Of a stretch of 64,000 nucleotides of DNA, positions 16,640-24,654 are shown one piece after another. The stretch lies in the NCBI RefSeq assembly GCF_000724625.1, contig NZ_CP007139.1, forward strand, positions 2,356,001 to 2,420,000. Reading direction: 5' to 3'. This DNA is from Fimbriimonas ginsengisoli Gsoil 348. GTDB lineage: Bacteria > Armatimonadota > Fimbriimonadia > Fimbriimonadales > Fimbriimonadaceae. The notes beneath the pieces are model-generated. The model saw nothing but the letters and a program-made list of their open reading frames with translations. It had not been told where the DNA came from and searched no databases. A program made the position numbers and the translations under genes. The first letter of the stretch is position 1, and each line of letters begins with the position of its first letter.

Positions 16640-16835
16640 TCCGGAGCCCCCTCCTCTTGCAAGGCGATGTATGTGCGCCTCGGAGGAGGGGGTTGGGGGT
16701 GGCGGTTCCGGACCATGCCAGTCTGGAGACCAGCAGCCCTCCGGATCATCCGCGAGGGCGCCGACGCTACGACCGGAATTCTCCACCCCCGACCCCTCCT
16801 CATCGCACGATGCATCGACGAGGAGGGGCTCCGGA
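16640..16835. repeat. Two copies of the CCCCCTC / GAGGGGG hairpin repeat, opposite directions
   Basis: 16640-16712 starts TCCGGAGCCCCCTCCTC and returns with GAGGAGGGGGTTGGGGGTGG..TCCGGA. 16773-16835 is a second copy in inverted orientation. Same family as 37949, 38061, 55097 and 63461. The 199-base gap holds no gene. Confidence 0.7.
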
Positions 16836-16836
16836 G

Positions 16837-17355
16837 CTACGCGGCGAACCCTTCGAAGCGGTCGCGGACCAGGGAGAGACCGATGCGGTACCCCTCGAAC
16901 TCCTGGCTGAGGCGCCGGAACACCGGCGCGTCTTCAGCGTAGTCGCCGTGGTCGAAGGTGCTTGCCACGTAGTAGCTGAACTGGCCTTGCCGGATCGGGT
17001 CGAGCAGGGCGTCCATGCCGGTGGGTGATTTCATGCGTGGCAGGAACTCCGGAAAGACTCCCGACCAAAATAGGAGGAAGTCGCCGATGTGCCGGTGCAC
17101 CTCACGCTCCCGCGCGAAAGAATCGGCCTTCAGGCGGACATCGCCCTCGGCCACCATTTCCGCCACACTCTCGACCCGCGCGCCGTACGCGTCGCGGATG
17201 GAATAGATGCCGTCCTGGTGAATGAACCGGACCAGCATCTCGGCGAGATATCGCTCGACTTCGCTTTGGTCGAGGCCAAGCCGCGCCAGCGAGTCGTGCA
17301 GGGTCTCCGCAAAGTACGCCCGAATCGGGTGCCCGCGGTCTACGTCTCCAGTCAT
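16837..17355 (-). CDS. Conserved protein of unknown function
   Basis: 172 residues, soluble and acidic, largely helical (YFAETLHDSLARLGLDQSEVERYLAEMLVRFI, HIGDFLLFWSGVFPEFLPRM). I do not recognise a family. The start is supported by AGAGGTAGGTAAG upstream. Its 3' end runs against an inverted hairpin repeat. It is divergent from the zinc-ribbon gene at 17550, with a pyrimidine-rich 194-base gap between. Confidence 0.6.
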   Translation of the reverse strand: MTGDVDRGHPIRAYFAETLHDSLARLGLDQSEVERYLAEMLVRFIHQDGIYSIRDAYGARVESVAEMVAEGDVRLKADSFAREREVHRHIGDFLLFWSGVFPEFLPRMKSPTGMDALLDPIRQGQFSYYVASTFDHGDYAEDAPVFRRLSQEFEGYRIGLSLVRDRFEGFAA

Positions 17356-17549
17356 TTTCTTACCTACCTCTTTTGCCCTCTCCCCAATCTTTCCTCGGCT
17401 CTCGCCGTTCTCCTCCTATCCTTGGAAGGTCGATCGAAACGAAAACCTGGTAACGTTCCGGACGTACGACTTCGGCGGTTGGTTCAATTGGACCTAACGC
17501 CGTCGTTGGCTGTTGTTTCACCGTAACGAACTGGGATAGTCAACACGTC

Positions 17550-18524
17550 ATGAATGGTATGACCTGTCCGCGATGTGGTCGGCCGGTAAACCCGAATGTT
17601 GCGCAGTGCCCGCACTGCGGACAGCCGTTGCGCCCCGCGGCTCCTGCCGCGGTGACGATCGCCAACGCCACCCTCGCCACCGGCGCGCTCCAAAACGCCT
17701 TCGAGAGCCAGCGCCGTCGAAACGTCATCATCGCCTCCATCGTTGCCGCCCTGGCCCTGTTGTTCGCCATCATCATGGGGCTCCGCGCGGCGGGAATCCT
17801 CGGCGCCAGCGGCAACCGCCCGGGCGACCTGTTGAACGCGAAGGGAAGCATGCCGACGCCGGTCCTGATGGCGCCCGGAGCAACCGCTCCGCGCGTTCTG
17901 GACGCCAGCGCTCAGAGAGTGGCGGAACTGCGCATGCCGCAGGACGTTTTCGACTGGCTGAAACATCTCCAAAAATGCGAGGAACGGAAGAACCAGCTGA
18001 TCGGCGACGAATTTACTGAGATGCAGGTCTTCCAGCAGAAACTATCCGTCATGGGCGCGGGAATCGGTTTGGGCGATCCTTTCGAGCAATCCAAGGACGG
18101 AAAGGACGATCAGGCTCCGGGCTCGTACACATCGGGCAAGATCCTGGACATGCGCCCGCAGTGGCAAGAGCTGACGAATTTCTTCCACTCCAAGAAACCG
18201 CCGGCGGAGTGCCAACCGATCGCGGACGACTTCGACAACGGACTCTCGGAAATCCAAGGCGAGATCGGCGATATCAGCGACATGTTGAACCAGGCCGACG
18301 TCGACCCCGAGAAAATGCTGCAGGCGGCCAAGAAGATGCAGGGCAAGAGCTACAACATCGACCGCTACCTGATGAAGTGCGACAAGAAGCTGAGCGGGAT
18401 CTGCGCCAAGTACAACGTCAACAAGTGGTTCAACATCAATCCCGATCCGATGGCAGGCGGCCTAACCGGGAAGATGGGAACCAACGTTCCGGGCGGATTT
18501 ATCGGAGCCGGTGGCGGACAGTAA
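17550..18524 (+). CDS. Zinc-ribbon membrane protein of unknown function
   Basis: 324 residues. An N-terminal zinc ribbon (CPRCGRPVNPNVAQCPHCGQ, two CxxC pairs) is followed by a membrane helix at about residues 52-75 (VIIASIVAALALLFAIIMGL) and a long extracytoplasmic helical region. The end is Gly/Met/Asn-rich. The zinc ribbon would be cytoplasmic. It overlaps the SprT-like gene by 14 bases, so the two are probably translationally coupled. Confidence 0.65.
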   Translation: MNGMTCPRCGRPVNPNVAQCPHCGQPLRPAAPAAVTIANATLATGALQNAFESQRRRNVIIASIVAALALLFAIIMGLRAAGILGASGNRPGDLLNAKGSMPTPVLMAPGATAPRVLDASAQRVAELRMPQDVFDWLKHLQKCEERKNQLIGDEFTEMQVFQQKLSVMGAGIGLGDPFEQSKDGKDDQAPGSYTSGKILDMRPQWQELTNFFHSKKPPAECQPIADDFDNGLSEIQGEIGDISDMLNQADVDPEKMLQAAKKMQGKSYNIDRYLMKCDKKLSGICAKYNVNKWFNINPDPMAGGLTGKMGTNVPGGFIGAGGGQ

Positions 18525-19053
18525 ACGCGCGGCCTCCGGCCGAGGAGAAAGCGAAGCTTCCGGCGTGGCGAGCGTAACCGCGCTTCGAGAAGCGGCTGAA
18601 TTGGCGCTTGAGGAGGCAGTGAACCTCTTTCCGCTTCCGTACGTGCCGATCCTTATTTGGAAAGGGTATCGCGTCACCGCGGGAATGGCTTATTACCGAA
18701 GCGGGGCGATCGGATTGTCGACCCGGGTGCTTCAGACGCCGGAGGCGGTGCGGGAGACCCTTCTGCATGAGTACGCGCATTTGCTTGCCGTCCACCGTCA
18801 TGGGAAGAAAGCAGCGAACCACGGCGAGTTTTGGCGTCAAGCGATGCGAGACCTGGGTCAAGCGCCGCAGGTCCGACACTCGTACGAGGTGGAACGAAAC
18901 GTCCCGCGCCAGCAGGTGACGTACGTCTGCATCAAGTGCGGCAAACCATTCGTCCGCGCCCGCCGCCTCCCCAAGCGGCAACGCTACATCCACCGCAACT
19001 GCGGCGGGGACCTGCGTTTGCAGAGCATCCAACCCATCGAAAGGAAAAGCTAA
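18511..19053 (+). CDS. SprT-like zinc metallopeptidase domain protein
   Basis: 180 residues from GTG 18511. The active-site motif HEYAH (LLHEYAHLLAVHRHGKKAANHGEFW) gives HExxH plus a downstream His, as in SprT/Spartan-like gluzincins. A C-terminal zinc ribbon has CIKCGK and a later single Cys (NCGG). Family members act on DNA-protein crosslinks or are poorly known. A convergent hairpin lies after the stop. Confidence 0.8.
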   Translation: MADSKRAASGRGESEASGVASVTALREAAELALEEAVNLFPLPYVPILIWKGYRVTAGMAYYRSGAIGLSTRVLQTPEAVRETLLHEYAHLLAVHRHGKKAANHGEFWRQAMRDLGQAPQVRHSYEVERNVPRQQVTYVCIKCGKPFVRARRLPKRQRYIHRNCGGDLRLQSIQPIERKS

Positions 19054-19061
19054 CTCTCCTT

Positions 19062-19133
19062 CCTTTGCGTCTTAGCGCCTTTGCGTGACCCTCCCTTCCG
19101 GAATTTTCACGCAAAGGCGCTAAGACGCAAAGG
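19062..19133. repeat. Perfect 27-bp inverted repeat between convergent genes
   Basis: The left arm 19062-19088 begins CCTTTGCGTCTTAGCG; the right arm 19107-19133 is its exact complement, with an 18-base loop. It fills the gap between the SprT-like gene and the convergent GH5-like gene and probably ends both transcripts. I recall the motif TTTGCGTCTTAGCGCCTTTG as a common intergenic repeat in many bacteria. Confidence 0.85.
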
Positions 19134-19139
19134 GGGGAA

Positions 19140-21437
19140 TTACTTTAAGGTGGCTGAGAAGGGGCCGGCAATTCCGGGGATCTCGTAGACGCCGGCGTGG
19201 CGGAACAGGTCGGATTCCGACACCCAGCTCCCGGTTCGGATATTGAAGATGCGGCAGCGCACCTTCGCGGGGCCGTTCCACTTCAGCCTTAGAGAGCCGC
19301 CGCCGCTTGTCCAGGCGATCGCCGCTTTCGGGGTTCCGAAGGCGCAACTGGCGGCGGATTTGTCACCTTCCGCGCTAACCGCTACCCGGACCCCGGCCAG
19401 GGACGGCCAATCCACGGCGGCTACGAACCGGCTCATGTTCTTGAGGTGGTGCAGCATTCCCTCGGTGAGGTGATGCGGATTCCGGTATGGCCAGCGGAGT
19501 CCACTGCCCGCCGCTCCCGAGGCGAGGTGAGCCCAGCTCATGTTGAGGAAGATCTCGTCATCGAGCTGCGCGCTCTCGACCCAACGGTCGATCGGACCGT
19601 TCTCGGTATCCATAAAAGGTCGCGTGTCGTTCAGCAGCGAAAGGGCTCGCCTCACGCCATCTCGGATCGCGAGTGCCGGGCCGACCGGCTCCTTCGGAGC
19701 TCGCGAAGCACCGATGTACAGGTGGTTGGTGGCGTAGTCCAGCGACTTCTCCCGGTACACGACCGGGACGAGATCTCCCTTCGGCATGGGTTCGCTGAAC
19801 GAGGTGCTGAGGAGGTGGGTCCGTCCCCATTTCTTTCGTTCGTAGGAGCGTACGAAGGCCGACATGTCGTCGATCCAATCCCGAAGCTGCGCCGGCTTGG
19901 CTCCCCACCAGAGGTCGGCTTCGTTGAGCAGTTCCCAGGAGAAGATCGTTCCCGAATTGCCCCAACGGTCGATCAAGTACTGAAGCCGCCTTTTTTGCTG
20001 ACGGCGCAACGCGGGGCTCGTGATGAAGTCGATCTTCCGCTTGAGCAATCCCCCCAAGTCCGGGTTGTAGGGGGTTCTGTCCCACCGCAGGTTCATCCAG
20101 AAGGTGTCCCAAGGGGTGACGATCAGCTTGATATCGTGCTTGCGGGCGGCGAGAACGATGGTGTCGATCCATCGAACGTGCTCCGGTGAGAACGTTCCGA
20201 TCGGCTCCTCCAGATTTCCCGACTGGGGCGTCTCGATCATCAGGCGGATCGTGTTGACTCCGTTCTCTCGGAGGTGCGCCATGTACCGGTCCGGCGAGTC
20301 GGGAACGTATCTCTCACGATCCGGATTCGCCTCCTCGAACTTCGGCCAATCCGGGTTGTGGTTGTATCCCAACGGGATAAACGCCCGGCCGTTCGAATGG
20401 ACGAAGTAGCGCCCACCCGGCATCACGTGAACGTAGTCTTCACGGGCAACAACGGTGCGAACGAGCGGCCTCGGATTCTGCGTTTCTCTGAGCAGCCGCG
20501 CCCGCGAGCGAGCGTATTCCGCATGCATCAAGGCCAATCCGTTGTGCAAGGCGGCTGAGAGCGTATCGGCGTCCCGTTTCGCAGCGGAATGGGTTAGCGC
20601 CTCGGCTCGTTGAATCGCCCGGTCTACTCTCATCGGGTCGTCGGCTTCGTTGCGGAAGCGTGTGACCCAGCGGCGAACGGTAACGGCCTTGGCGTCATAG
20701 GCAACCGCGGCTTCCACGTCGAGCGTCCCCGGCTTGCCCGCGGCGGCCCTGATCCAAGCTTCGCCGAGAACTTGGCGGCCGGCGGATGGTAGTACGTCTA
20801 AGCTCTGCGACAGTTCGCGAATCGGGCGCCCGTTGGTTCCGACAATACGGGCGAGAAGACCCCACCCGCCGTTTCCTTGCTCGATCTTGAAGAGAAGGCG
20901 GTTTCGCCCTTCCTTCAAGTGGATCGGAACGGTGTCCTCGTCTCGCTTAACGCCGCGAGCAATCTGTTTTCTGAATCGCAGATCGCCGTTTAGCCAAACC
21001 TTCGCGCCGTCGTCGCTGCCAAAGAGGATCTTGGCGTCGGTTGCCCGAGGGGCGTCGATCTCGGTGTATAGATAGGCAATTCCCGGCTTGCCTCCATCTA
21101 GAAGCGTGCCGAGATCGATCCCGGCAGTGCGGTCTCCGAGCCCAAGGAACCAACCGTCTCTTCGCTTGATCGTCAGACGGGGGTCCGTTTCCCGCTCCGC
21201 GGCGATCATCGGTATGACGCGGCCCTCGGCGGCGGTCGCGTTCGCTTCGCCATTCAGGTAATCGGTAGCGAAGCCGGTGCCCCGAAGCTCTAAGGCGCCT
21301 ACGTTCGGAAACGGTCCCGATACGAGCCAAGCGAGGATCTCGCCATCTGAGCCAAGTCGCAGGTGAGCCGGGGTCGCCGAAGAAAGGGAGGCGGCGCCCA
21401 AAAGGGCGCCGGCGGCAAGCAGCTTGGAGAGGGTCAT
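19140..21437 (-). CDS. Secreted GH5-like glycoside hydrolase
   Basis: 765 residues with a signal peptide (LLAAGALLGAASLSSATPA). About 30-300 are beta-rich, PA14/CBM-like. A GH5/clan A (beta/alpha)8 barrel follows: PLGYNHNPDW, NGVNTIRLMIE, IFSWELLNEADLWW (acid/base Glu after Asn) and RPFMDTENGPIDRW (candidate nucleophile Glu). A small C-terminal beta domain ends it. Probably an endo-acting mannanase or glucanase; the substrate cannot be read. Its start overlaps the ABC permease stop by four bases, so enzyme and transporter are one operon. Confidence 0.8.
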   Translation of the reverse strand: MTLSKLLAAGALLGAASLSSATPAHLRLGSDGEILAWLVSGPFPNVGALELRGTGFATDYLNGEANATAAEGRVIPMIAAERETDPRLTIKRRDGWFLGLGDRTAGIDLGTLLDGGKPGIAYLYTEIDAPRATDAKILFGSDDGAKVWLNGDLRFRKQIARGVKRDEDTVPIHLKEGRNRLLFKIEQGNGGWGLLARIVGTNGRPIRELSQSLDVLPSAGRQVLGEAWIRAAAGKPGTLDVEAAVAYDAKAVTVRRWVTRFRNEADDPMRVDRAIQRAEALTHSAAKRDADTLSAALHNGLALMHAEYARSRARLLRETQNPRPLVRTVVAREDYVHVMPGGRYFVHSNGRAFIPLGYNHNPDWPKFEEANPDRERYVPDSPDRYMAHLRENGVNTIRLMIETPQSGNLEEPIGTFSPEHVRWIDTIVLAARKHDIKLIVTPWDTFWMNLRWDRTPYNPDLGGLLKRKIDFITSPALRRQQKRRLQYLIDRWGNSGTIFSWELLNEADLWWGAKPAQLRDWIDDMSAFVRSYERKKWGRTHLLSTSFSEPMPKGDLVPVVYREKSLDYATNHLYIGASRAPKEPVGPALAIRDGVRRALSLLNDTRPFMDTENGPIDRWVESAQLDDEIFLNMSWAHLASGAAGSGLRWPYRNPHHLTEGMLHHLKNMSRFVAAVDWPSLAGVRVAVSAEGDKSAASCAFGTPKAAIAWTSGGGSLRLKWNGPAKVRCRIFNIRTGSWVSESDLFRHAGVYEIPGIAGPFSATLK

Positions 21438-22264
21438 TTAAGTCCGGTGAGGGCGATCCCCTCGGTGATTCGTCGCTGGAAAATGAGAAAGGCGATCAGC
21501 ATCGGCACCGTAATGATCACGGCGGACGCCATGGTCAAACCGTACTCCAGGTTGTAGCGTCCCTGGAAGATGGAAAGCCCCACCGGCAAGGTCCGCATGT
21601 CGATATCGTTCGTCACGATCAGCGGCCATTCGAAGCTGTTCCAACTCCCCATGAAGGTGAAGATCGCCAGGGTGGCGAGCGCCGGCTTGGAGAGCGGCAT
21701 GATGACTCGCGAGTAAATCGTCCACAACCCGGCGCCGTCCAAGAAAGCGGCTTCCTCGAGTTCGGCGGGAATCGTTAAGAAGAACTGCCGAAGCAGAAAG
21801 ACCCCGAACGCGCTGGCGAGGCCGGGGAGGATGATGCCCAGGTACGAGTTGAACAGCCCGAGTTGCGTCACGATGAGAAATACCGGGATGAGCATTACTT
21901 GATTCGGGATGATCATCGTGGCGACGATGAGAATGAAGAGGGCGTTTCTCCCCTTGAACTCGATTCGGGCCAGCGCGAACGCGGCCATGCTCGTCACCGC
22001 GAGGACCAATAAGGTCACGACGAGCGCGATCCCCAGGCTATTGAAGAACCAGCGCAAGATCGGGAACTCTTCCGCCTTGGCGAAGAGATTCCGGAAGTTT
22101 TGGAAGGTCGCATGCTCCGGCACCCACTGCGGCTTGGGGATAAGCACGTCGTGCTCCGGCTTGAACGCCGTTGATAACATCCAAACCACCGGCGCAACCA
22201 TCATGATCGCCGCCAACGCGGTCGCGGCTTGGCCGACGACGCGGGAGAATGACGCCTTCTTCAT
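21434..22264 (-). CDS. ABC sugar transporter permease, MalG/UgpE type
   Basis: 276 residues, six membrane helices. The EAA loop EEAAFLDGAGLWTIYSRVIMPLSKPAL docks on the ATPase. The ending EGIALTGLK is typical of MalG-type permeases. It pairs with the MalF-type permease at 25914 and the binding protein at 24655, which sit on the other strand about 3 kb away. No ATPase gene is present, so a shared MsmK/UgpC-like subunit is expected elsewhere. A TAGGAT hexamer lies nine bases before the ATG. Confidence 0.92.
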   Translation of the reverse strand: MKKASFSRVVGQAATALAAIMMVAPVVWMLSTAFKPEHDVLIPKPQWVPEHATFQNFRNLFAKAEEFPILRWFFNSLGIALVVTLLVLAVTSMAAFALARIEFKGRNALFILIVATMIIPNQVMLIPVFLIVTQLGLFNSYLGIILPGLASAFGVFLLRQFFLTIPAELEEAAFLDGAGLWTIYSRVIMPLSKPALATLAIFTFMGSWNSFEWPLIVTNDIDMRTLPVGLSIFQGRYNLEYGLTMASAVIITVPMLIAFLIFQRRITEGIALTGLK

Positions 22265-22290
22265 CGTGGTTAGATCCTAATACCGATCAA

Positions 22291-22402
22291 GTGGCACGGG
22301 CGGCTCGCCCGTGGGTATCTCGGGCGGCCCGCCCGAGTGGAAAGCCATCGGAGCCGCCAACGTGGAAGTGATTGAAACGACGCAGGTTCGAGCCAACCTG
22401 CG
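22291..22402. repeat. Three small dispersed hairpins
   Basis: Stem CACGGGCG / CGCCCGTG with loop GCT (22295-22313), stem CTCGGGCG / CGCCCGAG with loop GCC (22319-22337), and stem CGCAGGTT / AACCTGCG (22381-22402). The last is also found at 45262 and 63597. They occupy the gap between the small lipoprotein and the permease. Confidence 0.7.
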
Positions 22403-22408
22403 CCCTAG

Positions 22409-22609
22409 CTACTTCTTCTGGCCGGCAGTTGGGGGCGGGCCGCCTTTAGGCTGGAAGTTTGCCCGCTGGTTGGCTTCCTCTTTACGCATTTGCTGCATTC
22501 GGTCCGGGCTGATCGGATTCTCGTTGCCGACGTTTTCACACCCGGCAAGCGGCAATACGCAAGAGCCGAGGAGGACGAGCGCCGCGACGGTGGGTTTATT
22601 AATGGTCAT
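22409..22609 (-). CDS. Small lipoprotein paired with a prepilin
   Basis: 66 residues with a lipobox (LPLAGC, Cys24) and a short mature part, NPISPDRMQQMRKEEANQRANFQPKGG, ending Pro/Lys-rich. A GAAGAAG ribosome-binding site precedes the ATG. It follows the prepilin gene at 22685 on the same strand after a strong hairpin, the same order as at 60644-61850. Function unknown. Confidence 0.7.
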   Translation of the reverse strand: MTINKPTVAALVLLGSCVLPLAGCENVGNENPISPDRMQQMRKEEANQRANFQPKGGPPPTAGQKK

Positions 22610-22633
22610 AGCTTCTTCGGGGAAATCGTAGGA

Positions 22634-22663
22634 GCGGCCGCGGGGATCTCTCCCGACGGCCGC
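22634..22663 (-). promoter_or_regulatory. Hairpin between prepilin and lipoprotein genes
   Basis: Stem 22634-22644 / 22652-22663, 11 pairs with one bulged base, almost all GC; loop of seven. No T run follows on the minus strand. It may act as a partial terminator or RNA-processing stem lowering expression of the lipoprotein relative to the prepilin. Confidence 0.55.
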
Positions 22664-22684
22664 GATAGGAGGTGGTTTCGAAGA

Positions 22685-23560
22685 CTACGGGACCTGGGCG
22701 GGGTCGCAATTGCCCCACGTGCCCCAGTAGTTCTTGTTCTGAGTCGGATCCGAGTCCATGGTTGGGTTCGTGTCCGGGTTGATCCACGCTCCGCGGCTGT
22801 CCATGTACACCCACTCCCAGTATCCGAGGTTCTTGAACTTCACCTGGTTTCGCTTCATGAATTTGGCGTGACCGTCGGCGAAGCCGTAGTTGCCTCCCTT
22901 ATTGAAGTTGAAACCCACCCACTGGAGGTCGGCGTCGTTGGCGTGCTTGGCGCCATCGTTGAAGTGAGCGCGCCGCGGGGAGCAGATCGCTTCGCGAACC
23001 GTGGTCGCACGGACCTGCATGATGATTTGGTCGCCCGGCTTGCTGATCGCGGTCTGCGAGGTGTTGCTAGCGCAGCCGTTCATCACATAGCTGGTCTTGC
23101 CCGCGCCGGGCAGCTTCGAGGGAGCGAAGGCCGGGTCGGTGTCGTTCTGAGCGCCCGGGCTCACCATCATGTCCATGTTCTTGATGTACGGCTGGGTCGT
23201 CTGCCCCCAGTTCTGTACCGCAAGCGGATCCATGAAGCCGAGCGGGGCGTTGGCGCCCGCGCCGTAGTTTGTGCCGTAGAAATTCTGCTGGCCGGTGTAC
23301 GGTTGCAGGGTCGCCCAGTCGCCCGCGCCGTTCGGGAGGAGTCCCTCGCCATTAGCCGTGAACTGGTCGTCGGTGTCTTGGCTGTATAGCAGTTGGCCAA
23401 GCTCGGTCTGCTTGACGTTGGAAAGGTCCTGCGTCTTCTTTGCCGCCGCCTTCGCCTGGGCGAACACCGGGAACAAGATGGCGGCGAGAATCGCGATGAT
23501 CGCGATGACGACGAGGAGCTCGATGAGAGTAAATGCCGATTGGCGCTGAATAGATTTCAT
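22685..23560 (-). CDS. Prepilin-type protein inside the sugar-utilisation cluster
   Basis: 291 residues. Prepilin signal [13 protein letters not shown] with Ala before the cleavage site, then [16 protein letters not shown]. The C-terminal YGFADGHAKF matches the H-X9-DG domain except that the His is replaced. A textbook Shine-Dalgarno (AAAGGAGG) precedes the ATG. It lies between the ArsR-type regulator and the small lipoprotein, all on the minus strand, upstream of the permease and GH5 genes. Confidence 0.87.
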   Translation of the reverse strand: MKSIQRQSAFTLIELLVVIAIIAILAAILFPVFAQAKAAAKKTQDLSNVKQTELGQLLYSQDTDDQFTANGEGLLPNGAGDWATLQPYTGQQNFYGTNYGAGANAPLGFMDPLAVQNWGQTTQPYIKNMDMMVSPGAQNDTDPAFAPSKLPGAGKTSYVMNGCASNTSQTAISKPGDQIIMQVRATTVREAICSPRRAHFNDGAKHANDADLQWVGFNFNKGGNYGFADGHAKFMKRNQVKFKNLGYWEWVYMDSRGAWINPDTNPTMDSDPTQNKNYWGTWGNCDPAQVP

Positions 23561-23606
23561 GCTTCCTCCTTTGGAAGTTGAGAACGGATACGGCGAGAGA
23601 AACCGC

Positions 23607-24602
23607 TCATTGTTCGGATCCTCTCCCCGAGGGGATAAGGGCGCCCGGCTGGTGCTGAACGCTGATTTTCCTGCCTAAGTAGTGCAGCCTCAAGACCAGG
23701 TCCTGGGCGTAGTTTCCGAATCCGGAACCGAAGAGGTTGAAGCCGCCCGGATGCTCGGCTTCCGGCTTAATGCCGATCCGTACGGAGATCGGCTGGTTCG
23801 GAACGACCAAGGCGCGCTCGAGGTTGACGTCCGACACCTTCGTGCCGTCGACGTAAGCGCCGTCCTGGTCGACCGACCAAATCTTCTGTGCGCCGTACTG
23901 GGTCATGTGATCGATCCACCAGTCGGGGTTGAGCAATCCGCGTTTGCCACCGAAGTCGCCGGGCGAGGTCCAGGTGCCGACCTCGACGCCGTTGATCCAG
24001 AGGGTGATATCGGAGGGGTAATCCGGATCGTAGTTCGGCGCCTCCGAACAAATTTCCATCATCAGTTCCAAGCGCCGTAGCTCGGCGGTGGAGGGGAGGG
24101 TGCAAGGGAACACGTATTCCACGAACCCGTCTGCCATCCAAAGGATCTGCGCTCCCGCTCGCTCGGGATCGTAAAAAGACTGGGGAATGTCGACAAAGCC
24201 GATCATGCGCTCCCGATTCGCCAATCCGCACGTCGGAGACGGATTGGCGAGTGTATATAGCCCAATCGGCATGGAAACCTCATCCATCTTGAGGTCGGAA
24301 CCGACGAGATTCTCAAAGGAGATGAGGAGGCGGTCGCATCCGATGGAGCATCGCTTCTGCATCCCTTGCTGCCCGGGCATGTACTCGCTGGTGACGAGGC
24401 CGGCTTGCTCCAGAACTTGGATGTGCTTGGTGGCCGTAGGTTGGGCAATGCCGCAAGCGAGGCAGATTTCGTTGATGTTCTTGTCGCCTTCGGCGAGTAA
24501 GGTCAGGATCTCCAGGCGGGTGTCGGACGCGAGCGCCTTGAAGAGCTCGGCACTCTCCTTTCCGCGGACTTCCAATATGTGGGATCCTTTGTTCGTCGAC
24601 AT
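23607..24602 (-). CDS. ArsR-type transcription regulator with a C-terminal effector-like domain
   Basis: 331 residues. About 1-90 form an ArsR winged helix (ELFKALASDTRLEILTLLAEGDKNINEI, QPTATKHIQVLEQAGLV). About 100-310 form a beta-rich domain (YPSDITLWINGVEVGTWTSPGDFGG, WSVDQDGAYVDGTKVSDVNL) that I recall from ArsR-like regulators near carbohydrate genes in Paenibacillus. No metal-binding cysteine set is present, so a sugar signal is more likely. It starts 52 bases from the divergent sugar-binding protein, and their promoters must overlap. Confidence 0.8.
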   Translation of the reverse strand: MSTNKGSHILEVRGKESAELFKALASDTRLEILTLLAEGDKNINEICLACGIAQPTATKHIQVLEQAGLVTSEYMPGQQGMQKRCSIGCDRLLISFENLVGSDLKMDEVSMPIGLYTLANPSPTCGLANRERMIGFVDIPQSFYDPERAGAQILWMADGFVEYVFPCTLPSTAELRRLELMMEICSEAPNYDPDYPSDITLWINGVEVGTWTSPGDFGGKRGLLNPDWWIDHMTQYGAQKIWSVDQDGAYVDGTKVSDVNLERALVVPNQPISVRIGIKPEAEHPGGFNLFGSGFGNYAQDLVLRLHYLGRKISVQHQPGALIPSGRGSEQ

Positions 24603-24654
24603 TGCAATTGGGTGATACTATAGCCCAGACGCGATGCTTATGCAAAGAAGTTCG
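24603..24654. promoter_or_regulatory. Divergent promoter region of the sugar ABC operon
   Basis: The 52 bases between the regulator start and the preferred start of the binding protein contain GATACTATAG (24615-24623). It reads as TACTAT on the plus strand and TATAGT on the minus strand, both -10-like. The regulator could therefore control both directions from one site. Confidence 0.4.
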
